The notes beneath the pieces were generated by a model, which had not been told where the DNA came from, ran no database searches, and saw nothing but the letters and a program-made list of their open reading frames with translations. This document shows, piece after piece, positions 1 through 9,471 of a DNA stretch of 64,000 bases (its first letter is position 1; each line of letters starts with the position of its first letter). The stretch is from Acarospora socialis (taxonomy: Eukaryota; Ascomycota; Lecanoromycetes; Acarosporales; Acarosporaceae). Location of the stretch: assembly GCA_025617375.2 (NCBI GenBank), contig JAMYGW020000008.1:1116001-1180000 (forward strand). The letters run 5' to 3'. The translations under genes and the position numbers were made by a program.

Positions 1-1157
1 GAGATCTGCGTCGCCGACGACGCGCCCGGCCGCACGTAGTTGACCGTGCTGATGTAGCAGCCGTTGAAGCGGATGCGCGGGCGGGTGCGGAACATGCGGA
101 GCCAGGAGGAGGCGTAGGTTTTGCGGAGGAGGGCGAGGGTGCGAGGGTCGGTTGAGAGATGGAGGGTTGGTGGGGTTACTGTGCGGGTGGTGGTGGAGGG
201 GTGGGACTCGAGGGTGTAGCCGTCTGAGTCGTCGTCTTCAGAGGGCAGGGCGGCGCCGTAGATGTCGCACCTCCAGTCGTAGTGCATGGCGCCAAACCCG
301 ACTTCGTCGCCGCAGCAGACGCGCTTCCAGATGCGGTCTTCGGTTGCGACGAGGTAGGCGAGTCGTTTGCAGACTTGTGCGAGTCGGACAAAGGAGGCGA
401 CGTCGGCGATGGCGGTGTACTTGAGGATCTCGACTAGGACTTCGGAAGGGGTAGTCGCTATTGGACATGGAGGGGCCGGGGAGTTGTCGGTAAGAGCAGG
501 CTCAGCGGGGATTGAGAGGTTTGAGAAAGTCGCTATCAGGTCGGATAACGACGTCGCGCTACCTTGTAGGGAGTGATGGGCAGGGTTTGGTACTGTGACC
601 GCAGCATTAGAGGGGTTCGGGATGGAGGATTTCGAGGCGAATGAGGATGGCGGGAAGTATTTGTTTTTGTACGTTTGATCGACGCGCGAGTCGAGCTGGA
701 CGAATGTTTAGATAAAAATCAAGTCAAGGGTGCGGTCGTTGACACATACTCGATATGCTTTGCGGTAGAGACTCAGACTGTCCCCTAAGCTGCCCTGAGA
801 CTCTTTCTCGACTGCTCTTTCGTAGTGGTCCAGGGCGGAGTCTAAGGTCGTGTTGGCGTCAACGCTGGAAGATGGATGTTGATTACTATCGAGTCTCCTC
901 CGGTTGTCGATGTCTTCGAGGTCGTGGTACGTCTTCGGATCAAGCCCATCGACGTCGTCCCCGTTATGGGTAGCTGGTGTATTCGCCGCCGTGGGCGGTG
1001 CTGGTGGAGCGTTTGCATGCTTGAACGAAGCCCTCGTCGGCACAGGGGGACGTGACTGTTTCTTCTCACTTGCCGTGGCCGTTCCTTTCGTGCGAGCAGA
1101 GACCTCTTCCCGCCACTGATTGCGGAAATGCTCGAGTTCGGAGTTTGAGTCATCCAT
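1..1157 (-). CDS. F-box protein, Hrt3/Pof7/FBXO9 type (C-terminus off the window)
   Basis: Likely substrate receptor of an SCF (Skp1-cullin-F-box) ubiquitin ligase. Two exons are visible: 750-1157 and 1-695, joined over a 54-nt intron with a GTATGT donor. The joined frame reads LYRKAYR then LDSRVDQTYKNKYFP, matching the TPR/MIT-like stretch of FBXO9. The F-box follows (PSEVLVEILKYTAIADVASF, then VCKRLAYLVATEDRIWKRVC). After it comes the family signature RPRIRFNGCYISTVNYVRPG, a hallmark of Hrt3/Pof7. The frame is still open at base 1, so the beta-sheet-rich C-terminal part is missing here. The start is the ATG at 1157; one codon upstream there is only a TTG. It is divergent from the MTM1 carrier over 359 bp. 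The family call is firm; the substrate is unknown. Confidence 0.9.
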
Positions 1158-1516
1158 CAAGTATATAATTAAGTGTAGTACTCTGTACGTGCAAGTAGTA
1201 TCTCACCTACCCTAGAGAATGGAATATCTTTGTTTGAAGATGATATTGGTCATATCAAAGGGACATGGAGTAGTTCATCTAATCTAATCGGCAAGCTGAT
1301 CCACAGTATCCGATCGACAAGGATCATTATTGATTGACGTCGGTGCCGCAGTTAATCCTTGTCGAATTTTCGGTAAACTATCTCATCTTTCCCTCATGTC
1401 GTTGTAACACCATCGACCATACCATACATCACCAACCCAAGCCTACGCTCTACGTAGACGGCGATTCTACCAAAGATCCTACACTCGCCTTCTCGGAATC
1501 ATAACCTTACCATTGA
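1158..1516. promoter_or_regulatory. Shared divergent promoter, F-box gene / MTM1
   Basis: No gene lies in this 359-bp gap between two divergent start codons. It contains a perfect 11-bp inverted repeat, TCGACAAGGAT at 1314-1324 and its reverse complement at 1355-1365. The 30-bp spacer carries TGACGTC (1335-1341), the core of a CRE/bZIP site. The symmetry centre (about 1339) is almost the midpoint between the two ATGs (1337). The repeat is seen directly; a regulatory role is inferred. Confidence 0.5.
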
Positions 1517-2983
1517 ATGTCCGTACCCTCATCCCACCCAGTACAATCGGAAGTGGAGGAGCTTGCCACAGCTCGGAGCGGAGATAAACCACTCCTCGGC
1601 GGACAAAGACATGACAGAATACTGGGCAACGATGGGGCCATCATGGCGATGAAGACAATGTCTTCCGAAAATGGCGAAGCCGATGTCGAGATCTCTACTG
1701 GGCAGAAGATGCTCTCTGCCGTCTCAGGAAGTCTTCTCACCTCCCTTCTTGGTAAGACTCCATCCTTACTTCCGACACCCGTCGGATCTCCGAAAACCTT
1801 TGCTCACAAGTGACATTTAGTCACCCCGCTCGACGTCGTACGAGTTCGCCTGCAATCACAACCAGCATCCTCACCTCTCTCCGCCATACGCTCCATCGCC
1901 GCCTCCTCAGCACCGACATCGTTCAGCAATCTTCCCCCAAATCTCGGCGTGACGGCGTGTTGTCGCGAGGTCTTCTGGGTCAACAACAATGCCCAGTTCT
2001 GCATGGTTGGGCCCACGGCAAGCACTATCGAAGCGGCGTCTGCTGCCACCGCCGCAGCAGAGTGTGCCGTCGAAGAGACACAACGGAAAACTTTCACCTC
2101 TACCCTGGACGGACTTCGCAAAATTGCAAGAAATGAAGGGGTGAGTTCGCTATGGCGGGGCCTCAGTCCAACATTACTCATGTCCATTCCGGCGAATGTT
2201 ATCTACTTCACGGGCTACGATTGGCTACGGACAAGCAAACGGAGCCCGATCCACGGGTACGTCAGCGATACCTACGCGCCACTTATCGCGGGATCACTCG
2301 CAAGAGTTGCAGCCGCGTCAGTTATCAGCCCTGTGGAAATGTTTCGAACAAGACTACAAGCGACGTCTGGCAGCGGGACCGGTCTCTTCAGGAGTACGCT
2401 CAAAGGATTGAACGACATGGTCCACTCCCAGGGCTACAGCTCGTTATGGCGAGGGCTGACGCTCACGATGTGGCGCGACGTCCCTTTCTCGGGCTTCTAC
2501 TGGTGGGGCTACGAGGCGGTGCGCAACTCTCTGACCGACGCTCGGGATCGTTCAAGAGGAAGGACGCTGGACCCTGGGCGGTCTCGGACCCGTCTCCGCA
2601 GTCGATCACGGAGCCAAGAGAACCACACCTCGACGTTCATCGACAGCTTCGTTGCCGGCGCCGTCTCCGGCGCCGCGGCCGCGTTCGTTACGACGCCGTT
2701 TGACGTCGGCAAGACGCGGCAGCAGGTCCTTCAGCATTCCGACGACGCCGCGTCAGCACGAACTCAAGGTGCCGAAAAGGTGTTGAGACCGGAGGAGAGG
2801 TCGATGCCGAGGTTTCTGTACCATATCTTCAAGGAAGAAGGGGCGTCAGGGTTGTTCAAGGGCTGGGCTGCGCGGTGCCTGAAAGTCGCACCGGCATGCG
2901 CCATCATGATCAGTAGCTATGAGATAGGGAAGAAGATGGCGAGGAACATGAATCGGAAGAAAGCAGACATCAGCAGCTTATAG
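1517..2983 (+). CDS. MTM1: Mitochondrial carrier, MTM1/SLC25A39-40 type
   Basis: Inner-membrane carrier of the SLC25 family. The MTM1/SLC25A39-40 group is known for mitochondrial glutathione import and for its effects on manganese superoxide dismutase and iron-sulfur metabolism. Exons are 1517-1751 and 1821-2983 (465 aa); the intron falls just before the first signature. Three carrier signatures are visible: TPLDVVRVR, SPVEMFRTR and TPFDVGKTR. The segment CCREVFWVNNNAQFC is typical of this subgroup and carries the cysteines of its first matrix loop. Length is slightly above the usual 340-420 aa because of an N-terminal extension and an arginine/serine-rich insert (about residues 317-347, with RSRSRS) in the loop between repeats 2 and 3. 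The MTM1 subgroup is well supported; transport substrate is from family knowledge. Confidence 0.92.
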
Positions 2984-3653
2984 TGTCTGGGGTGTATAGT
3001 TTCCTTTTTCGTCCCAGCGAGATTCTTCTCTTCAATCATACTTGCACGGCGCGGCGCAGGGTGTAAGTTTGATTACAAGCTATCATTTGTGGCGTTACAG
3101 CGTGTACTCTCTAACGGCATACGCCTACTATCTCGTGTCACTTACCGGAGTTGCCCTCCTGTACTCTGCTTACCAACAACTCTGACACACTTCTACGGTC
3201 CATGAAGCAAAGCGCCGTGCTTAGGCGTACGACCCCATTTGATGTACAAGGCCGGGTGAAAACCGCAGCGTAGCCCCAATCTATATGATCCTCCGGCCCT
3301 GATGCGTTTCCGCCTTGAAAACCCTTCCCAGACGCCTGTAGCCCTTTTGAGATATGAGTTGGCACTGTTAGACGAAGCGTCATGAAGCGAGTCGCTATCT
3401 TCCTGAAGCCACAACACTGGTCAAATCAACAAGTCTTACAGACATAAGCATCTCCGTCCATCTGGCCGTCTTAGACTCAACCGCGCTCTGCACCAGCGAC
3501 ATACTCGCCACGCCCTGGACGTGTTCCTCGCCAATGCTCCTCACTCCCCTACGGTTCGGTTCCAGACGTAGTCAACGCAGCTCTGCTTCTCAGCACAAGC
3601 AATTGATAACCCCCGAATTTGAGTCGTATACCGCGACCAGGCCACGAAGCCGT
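2984..3653. other. Intergenic, convergent 3' ends
   Basis: This 670-bp gap lies between the 3' ends of the MTM1 carrier and the WLM protease. Only short overlapping ORFs (80 codons or fewer, both strands) are present, without recognisable domains. I see no gene here. Confidence 0.6.
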
Positions 3654-5078
3654 TCAATCACCGGCAAGGGCCGCTCTCTTCTCACCGCAAACGCCACAAA
3701 TGCCGCAGTCACCAGCGTTGAGGTATAGACTTCTACTGCATGCCGAACTGCTGCAGCGCCAATGGGTCGGCATCTGAGAGGGGTTGAGGACGTGGGCGCA
3801 GGCGGAGCAGGTCGGTGATGCTGGGTCATTGGTAAGAGAGCAGATCGGGCAGGTGATGTGGGCTTGACGGTCGACTGTCGTAGAACTATGGGTCTTTTTC
3901 TTGGTCGTCGGCGCTTTGGGCGCTGCCAGAGGGGACTGAGTTGGCTGGTCACTGTGCTCGATTTTAGGGCGTATGGACTTCGAATTGGTGGTAGTATTTC
4001 TTGAGGGTTGGCTAAGGGCTCCATCCTCACTTGCCGTAGACTCGTCCTCTTGTTTTATCGTGGATAAGGGTTTCGGGTTGACGTCGCGACTTAATTCTTG
4101 CAACTCTTTCATCTCCCTTTGCACCTCAACGCTGGCCTTATCCTCATCCTCGCAGACCCTGACCAACGCCCGTCCGTTCCCATCAAGCATCTTACTCCCG
4201 TCCACGTCCACCGCCTCCTCCTTCACTTTCACCTCCTCATACTCGCTCTCAGTCTCGCTGCCACTGCCCTGCTCTTCCTCCTTCTTAACATCCTCCTCCT
4301 TCTGCTGCCCAAACCGCGCCAATGCCGCCGCAGCCCTAAGCTCCCTCCCCCTAGCACTCCCCGCGACTCTCGGCTTGCCCTTGGGCCTCCTCCCCTCCTC
4401 CAGCTTGACCCTCGCCTCCACATCATCCCCCAACGCCACCCCATTCGTACCAAACTTCCTCGCAATCCGTCTCTGCTGCCTCTCCGCATACGTCAGCGTC
4501 TCCACCTTCCTATCCCCCGTTCCCGTCCCCCTCCGCTTCCGCTTCCCCCTCCTACTCCGAAACGTCCCGCCACACAAGCTCCTCGGCACCACCTCCTCCT
4601 CCACCCCTCCGCCACTCCTTTCATACTCCCCACTCAACACCGAATTCCCCCTGCTCCAGAACCCATCCCCGCTATACCCCCTCGCCCACAGCGCCCTCAA
4701 CTCCCCCGCAAACCCGTCCCGCACCTTCCAGAACGCGCCGGAATGGTTCATCTGTACGCAGTGCGCCAGCTCGTGCATCATGACCATCTGCACGCTGCGG
4801 AACGGCAGCCAGCGGCCCGTGAAGGGTGCCTTCAGGACCAGCTGGATCACCTCGCCCGCGTTAAAGTTGCGCCCGACGAATTCGGTGTTCGGCTCGTGCT
4901 CCTCGAGCGTCATGATGGAGAGGTGATGTGCCTTCATGATCGGCTGGCTGATGGCCGCGATTCGTTCGAGGAAGTCTTGCGCCAGCGCTTGGTCGGGACC
5001 TGCGAGCGGCTTGATGAAGACGATGCGCGAGTTGGGCTGTTGGTGGCGCGCGTTGAGGCGCTGGATGCCGAGGGGCAT
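3654..5078 (-). CDS. WLM-domain zinc metalloprotease, Wss1-like
   Basis: Single-exon protein of 474 aa. The N-terminal WLM domain (about residues 5-130) carries HELAH at 102-106 with a third histidine at 112, the HExxHxxxxxH zinc site of Wss1/Spartan-type proteases that cut DNA-protein crosslinks and SUMO-tagged chromatin proteins. The middle (160-400) is charged, low in complexity and probably disordered, with four psi-K-x-E sites (VKLE 224, VKKE 264, VKEE 285, IKQE 341) that fit SUMO attachment. The C-terminus (408-467) has two zinc-finger units, CPIC...CSAC and RC..SAC...CGICGVC, of the RanBP2-like kind. The start is the ATG at 5078. A long antisense ORF here is only a shadow. Protease fold is certain; the exact orthology to yeast Wss1 (269 aa) is likely but not proved. 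Confidence 0.85.
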   Translation of the reverse strand: MPLGIQRLNARHQQPNSRIVFIKPLAGPDQALAQDFLERIAAISQPIMKAHHLSIMTLEEHEPNTEFVGRNFNAGEVIQLVLKAPFTGRWLPFRSVQMVMMHELAHCVQMNHSGAFWKVRDGFAGELRALWARGYSGDGFWSRGNSVLSGEYERSGGGVEEEVVPRSLCGGTFRSRRGKRKRRGTGTGDRKVETLTYAERQQRRIARKFGTNGVALGDDVEARVKLEEGRRPKGKPRVAGSARGRELRAAAALARFGQQKEEDVKKEEEQGSGSETESEYEEVKVKEEAVDVDGSKMLDGNGRALVRVCEDEDKASVEVQREMKELQELSRDVNPKPLSTIKQEDESTASEDGALSQPSRNTTTNSKSIRPKIEHSDQPTQSPLAAPKAPTTKKKTHSSTTVDRQAHITCPICSLTNDPASPTCSACAHVLNPSQMPTHWRCSSSACSRSLYLNAGDCGICGVCGEKRAALAGD

Positions 5079-5742
5079 GGTGGATGGGTGGATGGAGTTG
5101 TGATTGGCGTAAGGGGACTTGGTCGGTGTTGCGGCCTTGTGGCCGTCTGCGATTAGCCGCTTCGACTGTGGTGGATCATGGTCAAAGTGTTCGGTGGGTA
5201 CTGAAGAGGCAAGACGTCTACAAATTGATCATATTACATAAGCTAGGGCCGGCTCGCTAGCCCTGCGTTGAGATCGACACAACAAGAAGGGGCTATCTTG
5301 ATGCTTCGACGCCTATGCGTTCTTTGGTGCTGGACTGAAGTAATCAGGAATGTCACCTTTCTTTGACTGAAGATTGTGACATCTTTACAGCAATTATCTA
5401 CCTAGGATTAACTAGGGACAAGTAGATACCGGGATCAACGCACCCCGACTGTACTCCACCTACTCATACCCTGCGAGTAACTCTGATACTTCAAGAACTG
5501 AAATGATCGTACCCTGCCCTACACCCCTAATCCCATCCCATTCGATCACTCGCTCACTCGCTTAATCGCTCAATCGCTCACTCGCCTGCTAACGACACAA
5601 AGCATCCAGGATAAAGCAGAGTACGGAAAAAGGAGGAGAAGAACGGGTTGAATGAGTGAGTACGAACAGAACAACTGCTCGTTACAACCCCACTGGATAC
5701 AATCTCCCAACTCGTGCCAATGTGACACCAAAACCAAGCTTG
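5079..5742. other. Intergenic between KAR9-type and WLM genes
   Basis: A 664-bp gap between two minus-strand genes, holding the promoter of the WLM protease. Apart from a short 8-nt tandem repeat at 5541-5588 I see nothing recognisable. Confidence 0.6.
5541..5588. repeat. Short degenerate tandem repeat, 8-nt unit
   Basis: About six imperfect copies of an octamer close to TCGCTCAC, with variants TCGCTCAA and TCGCTTAA. It lies about 155 bp beyond the stop of the KAR9-family gene, in non-coding DNA. It is a simple microsatellite-like array. Confidence 0.6.
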
Positions 5743-8589
5743 TCAACGCCATCTTCTGTCCTCCCCATTCACACCTCCCTTCTGTACAGGCGCACCGGCC
5801 CCACTCGCCATTGAAGTTCCCATCGCGCTGTCTCGTCCACTAACAGCTCGGACTTTCGGTACAGGCAGCATACTGCTTCTCCGCCCAGCCGCCATTGCGG
5901 TAGACGGTCTCGTAGTCTTTGCATCTGGTGCAGCAGCCTGTCCGTCTTCTTTCTGTTTGAAAGCTCTGCCAGCTTCGGTAAGAGTGACGGTTGCGCTTTG
6001 ACGGCGGGTGTTGATAGGAGTGGGAGAAGAGTATGAGAACGAGGCCGAGACTTTGTTGTTGAGTTTGGGCCGCGTAGAGGAATCGACACTGTTACGGGAA
6101 GTATGGGTGTCGGCCGGTGAAGAAGATGGTTTGCTGTCGCGGAGGGCCAGGGATGTGTGAGACGGAGTGCCGGAGAGTCTTCGCACCGTTCGTGGCAGCG
6201 CCGAGCCGGCGTTTGGAAGGGTAGTTTTGAGTGAGGTCGTGTTTTCACGACTGAGGGGGCTGGGGAGAGGAATGGAGGACTTCGAGGCGCTGGAGGGGGG
6301 TCGGGATAGTGGGTTTATGCTTCGACGGTGAGGCGAGGGCGTGGTTAGAGACAAAGGTTTGAAGTTGTGACCGACGGCGGTCCCGTTCGTATTTCCACTC
6401 GAAATCCACCTTGGTCTGCCTTCGATTGTCGTCGTTGTTGGGCGTGGAGACCGTGTAGTCGGAGTTTGGGGGGTTGAACTGTTTTTCAAGCCTGAAGGAG
6501 GTGTCGCGTAATTCGACGACAAGCTCGATCTTGGGTTTGTTGTCTTTTGTGGAATGCTGCTCGATCCGGCAGAGCCTGGTGGCGTGCTGAAGTATCGCTT
6601 CGCTGTGCCCGGTCGTGCGGCTGTGGAGTTCATGAAGCTGCCACGTCTGCTGTTAGCTTTTGCTCCTGGAGTAAGTGGATCCGCTTTGTTTCCACTACTG
6701 GGACCCATGACGACTGATGAAGCCGGTGAGCTTCTCGGGGTGTCATAAGCACTGCCAGCTGCGGATCTGTCCATTGAGATGATGCTTGATAACGAGTCCC
6801 GGAGCTGCTGGCTTTTCTTGAGGTTCAGATCGTCCAGGCTAACGTCCATGTTCCTCATCGAAGCCTCCAAAGCTGACCACCGTGACTGCATTTCCGCACG
6901 TAGTTTCAAGATCTCCCCGTTGACTGTGAGCCGATCTTTGACCCCTTTCTCGATGATTGCAAGCACTCTTTGTATTGCAGGACCGTAGTGCATCTTCTTC
7001 GCTTCATAATTGTCAACTTTCTTCGCCAATGCCGGTGGGTTACTGTGTTGAGCACCGGTGTCGATAGCTTCTTGTAGCTTGTCCACACTTCTCTCAACTG
7101 ACTCACACATCTTTGATGCTTGTCGCCCAGCATTTCTGAACACTACCACCCATCGATCCTCTCCTAGCTCACAGCGCAACGTCTCTGCGTCTTTCCCGAG
7201 AGTAACCCAGTTCATTTCCAGCTTCAACCTTCTAGACTCGAGCTCATGGCATGCTGTGGGAAAGGTTGATTTTGCCCTGGCCTGAAAGCCTGACAACGTC
7301 ATCGGTAGAAAATCCAAAGAAGCTCTTAAAGGTTGCATGCGGGCGAACAATCCAATGAGCACGGAATCATCTTCGGCACTAATGGAGCCCGGTGCGTTGG
7401 TAGGTCCGCTCGCGGCAAACGCAGGTGGGAGGCTGTAGCGATGGTTGGTTAGATCCCCTCCACCAACTTGGGTCTCTTCGACGATTGTTTCCAACTCCGC
7501 GATGTCAAAGCCATTCGCTTGTTCGCTCGCTTCAGTCTTCGGAATCCTATGTCTTTTCTCCTCCATTTCGAAGACGATTTTATTCAAGGCATCCATCTCG
7601 TGACCAATGTCCCCTAGCACCACTCCCCAAAGCTCCTCCCACTCCATTGCCAGTTCCACCTGCTCTTTAATCCCCTTGACTACGTTCCTCGCTGTTTCCC
7701 ACTCAGTCATAGTCCGTTCCATCTGTTCCACTACCGTCTCTAATTCCTCCCTGGGCACAGCTGATATATCTTCCCGTGACTGTAACTGGTCGATAGCAGC
7801 GACGTACATTCCGACTAACTCCTCAAATGCGGCCGCAACACTCTCGACTCCTTCCAACCCTTCTCTCCCTCCAGCAGCCGCCCACTCAACATCATCTTCT
7901 GCGTCTAATTCTCCCAAGATCTCAGTGGCGTTCTCTATCCAGCCCTGTAACTGCCCAGCCGCTCCACTCAACGCCTTGGCGGCTGCCGCTGCTGTTTGGT
8001 TATCTGATATGCTAGACGTGAGTGTCGAAGCCTGTGGTAGCCTTAGAGCTGTCAGTTCGGCCAGTTGTTCTGTAAAGGATTGTCGAGTAAATGTGTATGC
8101 AGAGTCGGATCGTGATGAGCTCGAGTTATACTCAGGATCGCTGGAGTCTTCCTCAGACTGTATCGGAGTGTCTTTCGGAGGAGGCGTGGGCGGTGTTTCA
8201 TCTTCAAAGCTGGTAGGATCCACATTACCTTGGCAATGGCGTTGTTTGTCTCGTGTCTGGGGATCCTGGTGCTGGTGTGCCTTGCTCCGTTGATATATCG
8301 CGTCGACGCTCTCGATCTTTCCTGCATTCAACTTGACATTCTCGCCATTGACTCTGGCTCTAGGTTGTCGTGCTCCTGACAACATGGCTGTGCCTTGCAG
8401 CGTATGGTCGGAAGTTCCCATCGATCGCACTGTTAGCTGTTTCGGGGTTGCCCGTGCATCCCGACTAAGATAGAGTACTTTGCTGTGAGCACTGATGGAA
8501 CGGTCTTGAAGTACATTGGTCAAGTCTTTGAAATGGTCGTCTGGGGTTCTGCCGATACCATGTCTGCTCTGCTTCAGATCTACCGCCAT
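5743..8589 (-). CDS. KAR9: KAR9-family microtubule/spindle-positioning protein
   Basis: Single-exon protein of 948 aa. Yeast Kar9 links microtubule plus ends (through Bim1/EB1) to myosin and actin to orient the spindle. The conserved KAR9 block runs from about residue 190 to 600, with DAEDDVEWAAAGGREGLEGV and KEQVELAMEWEELWGVVLGD, strings typical of fungal family members. The N-terminus has proline-rich, acidic low-complexity sequence (TPPTPPPKDTP). The C-terminal third is rich in Ser/Pro/Thr and arginine, with likely EB1-binding S/T-x-I/L-P motifs such as SSIP. The start is the ATG at 8589 (MAVDLKQ); the frame stays open upstream but only with a TTG. Tandem with the minus-strand genes on both sides. 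Family assignment is good; the localisation is from yeast. Confidence 0.85.
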   Translation of the reverse strand: MAVDLKQSRHGIGRTPDDHFKDLTNVLQDRSISAHSKVLYLSRDARATPKQLTVRSMGTSDHTLQGTAMLSGARQPRARVNGENVKLNAGKIESVDAIYQRSKAHQHQDPQTRDKQRHCQGNVDPTSFEDETPPTPPPKDTPIQSEEDSSDPEYNSSSSRSDSAYTFTRQSFTEQLAELTALRLPQASTLTSSISDNQTAAAAAKALSGAAGQLQGWIENATEILGELDAEDDVEWAAAGGREGLEGVESVAAAFEELVGMYVAAIDQLQSREDISAVPREELETVVEQMERTMTEWETARNVVKGIKEQVELAMEWEELWGVVLGDIGHEMDALNKIVFEMEEKRHRIPKTEASEQANGFDIAELETIVEETQVGGGDLTNHRYSLPPAFAASGPTNAPGSISAEDDSVLIGLFARMQPLRASLDFLPMTLSGFQARAKSTFPTACHELESRRLKLEMNWVTLGKDAETLRCELGEDRWVVVFRNAGRQASKMCESVERSVDKLQEAIDTGAQHSNPPALAKKVDNYEAKKMHYGPAIQRVLAIIEKGVKDRLTVNGEILKLRAEMQSRWSALEASMRNMDVSLDDLNLKKSQQLRDSLSSIISMDRSAAGSAYDTPRSSPASSVVMGPSSGNKADPLTPGAKANSRRGSFMNSTAARPGTAKRYFSTPPGSAGSSSIPQKTTNPRSSLSSNYATPPSGLKNSSTPQTPTTRSPRPTTTTIEGRPRWISSGNTNGTAVGHNFKPLSLTTPSPHRRSINPLSRPPSSASKSSIPLPSPLSRENTTSLKTTLPNAGSALPRTVRRLSGTPSHTSLALRDSKPSSSPADTHTSRNSVDSSTRPKLNNKVSASFSYSSPTPINTRRQSATVTLTEAGRAFKQKEDGQAAAPDAKTTRPSTAMAAGRRSSMLPVPKVRAVSGRDSAMGTSMASGAGAPVQKGGVNGEDRRWR

Positions 8590-9471
8590 GTTGCTTTGTT
8601 TTCGGGTACCGGACTTTCGACGCGAAAGGTCGAAGAGTTCAGATTCGTAAAAGACGATACAAAACAATATCGTGACTGTTTGCTGGAGGTGGTAGAGTAG
8701 ACGGGGCCTTCCGTTTGTGGTTTCTTGCCTACTGTAGAAAGTGGGCCTGGCAACCCGATACGGAGCTGCAACAGATATGTACAGTGAGAGTTTGCGTGAA
8801 TCCCTTATGGACTAAGTCATCAGGTATGACTGTTCGGTCTTCATCAGCCAAAGGATTCAGTCTCCCCCTCCCCCTCGTTGTCCTTCACAGTACAATTATG
8901 TGACTTAACTATAAGATGTCGGAGTTGACGTTGTCCAGGTCTGAGCTGTTGACATGGGTTGTCAAGCGAAACTTTCTTGGAAACGCGTGAAAAGTCCGGC
9001 CTCTTGGAAGGTCGGCTACGACGCGTAGCTCTAGAGTCAAAACAGCTTTGGTTTGTAATCTCCGTCTTGAATATCCCTGCTAATCTAGGTGTGTAACATA
9101 AATAACAAGTGTGAGGAGCTGTTGGAGGTCAGTGAGGGTCATGGTGATGTGATAACTCGGTCGGAAGTCCATGACATAATCATTTCAATCATCGCTAGTA
9201 GCGTCCTGTGTTGGATTGGTATTATGATATCTAACTGCCTCTATCTGTCATTGAGGTACGAGCCAACACAAGTCTGCACAAGCCATAAAATACTTGTCAA
9301 ATGTTCTCGCGCAAAGAGCAAGCTTAACGAGCTGAGGGTATCATAGAATTTTGCAAGAGTACAAAGCCCAACAAATGCCACAAGGCGAGGTTTGCCAGCT
9401 GCTTTGCTCTGGGTGGCCAACGTACATCGTAAAATCATAATGTAGTGAAGAATCGAAGAGCCCTTACAAAT
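8590..9471. other. Intergenic, upstream of KAR9-type gene
   Basis: An 882-bp gap between tandem minus-strand genes. The largest plus-strand reading frame (9089-9346) has no ATG at its start and no family resemblance. I see no gene. Confidence 0.6.

Noticed and set aside
3973-5156. Long plus-strand ORFs of 317 and 352 codons
   Set aside because: They lie antisense to the WLM protease, are very rich in Ser/Leu/Pro, and show no domain; shadows of its Glu/Lys/Arg-rich codons.
9089-9346. 85-codon plus ORF
   Set aside because: Begins with GTG, no domain, in an otherwise empty gap.
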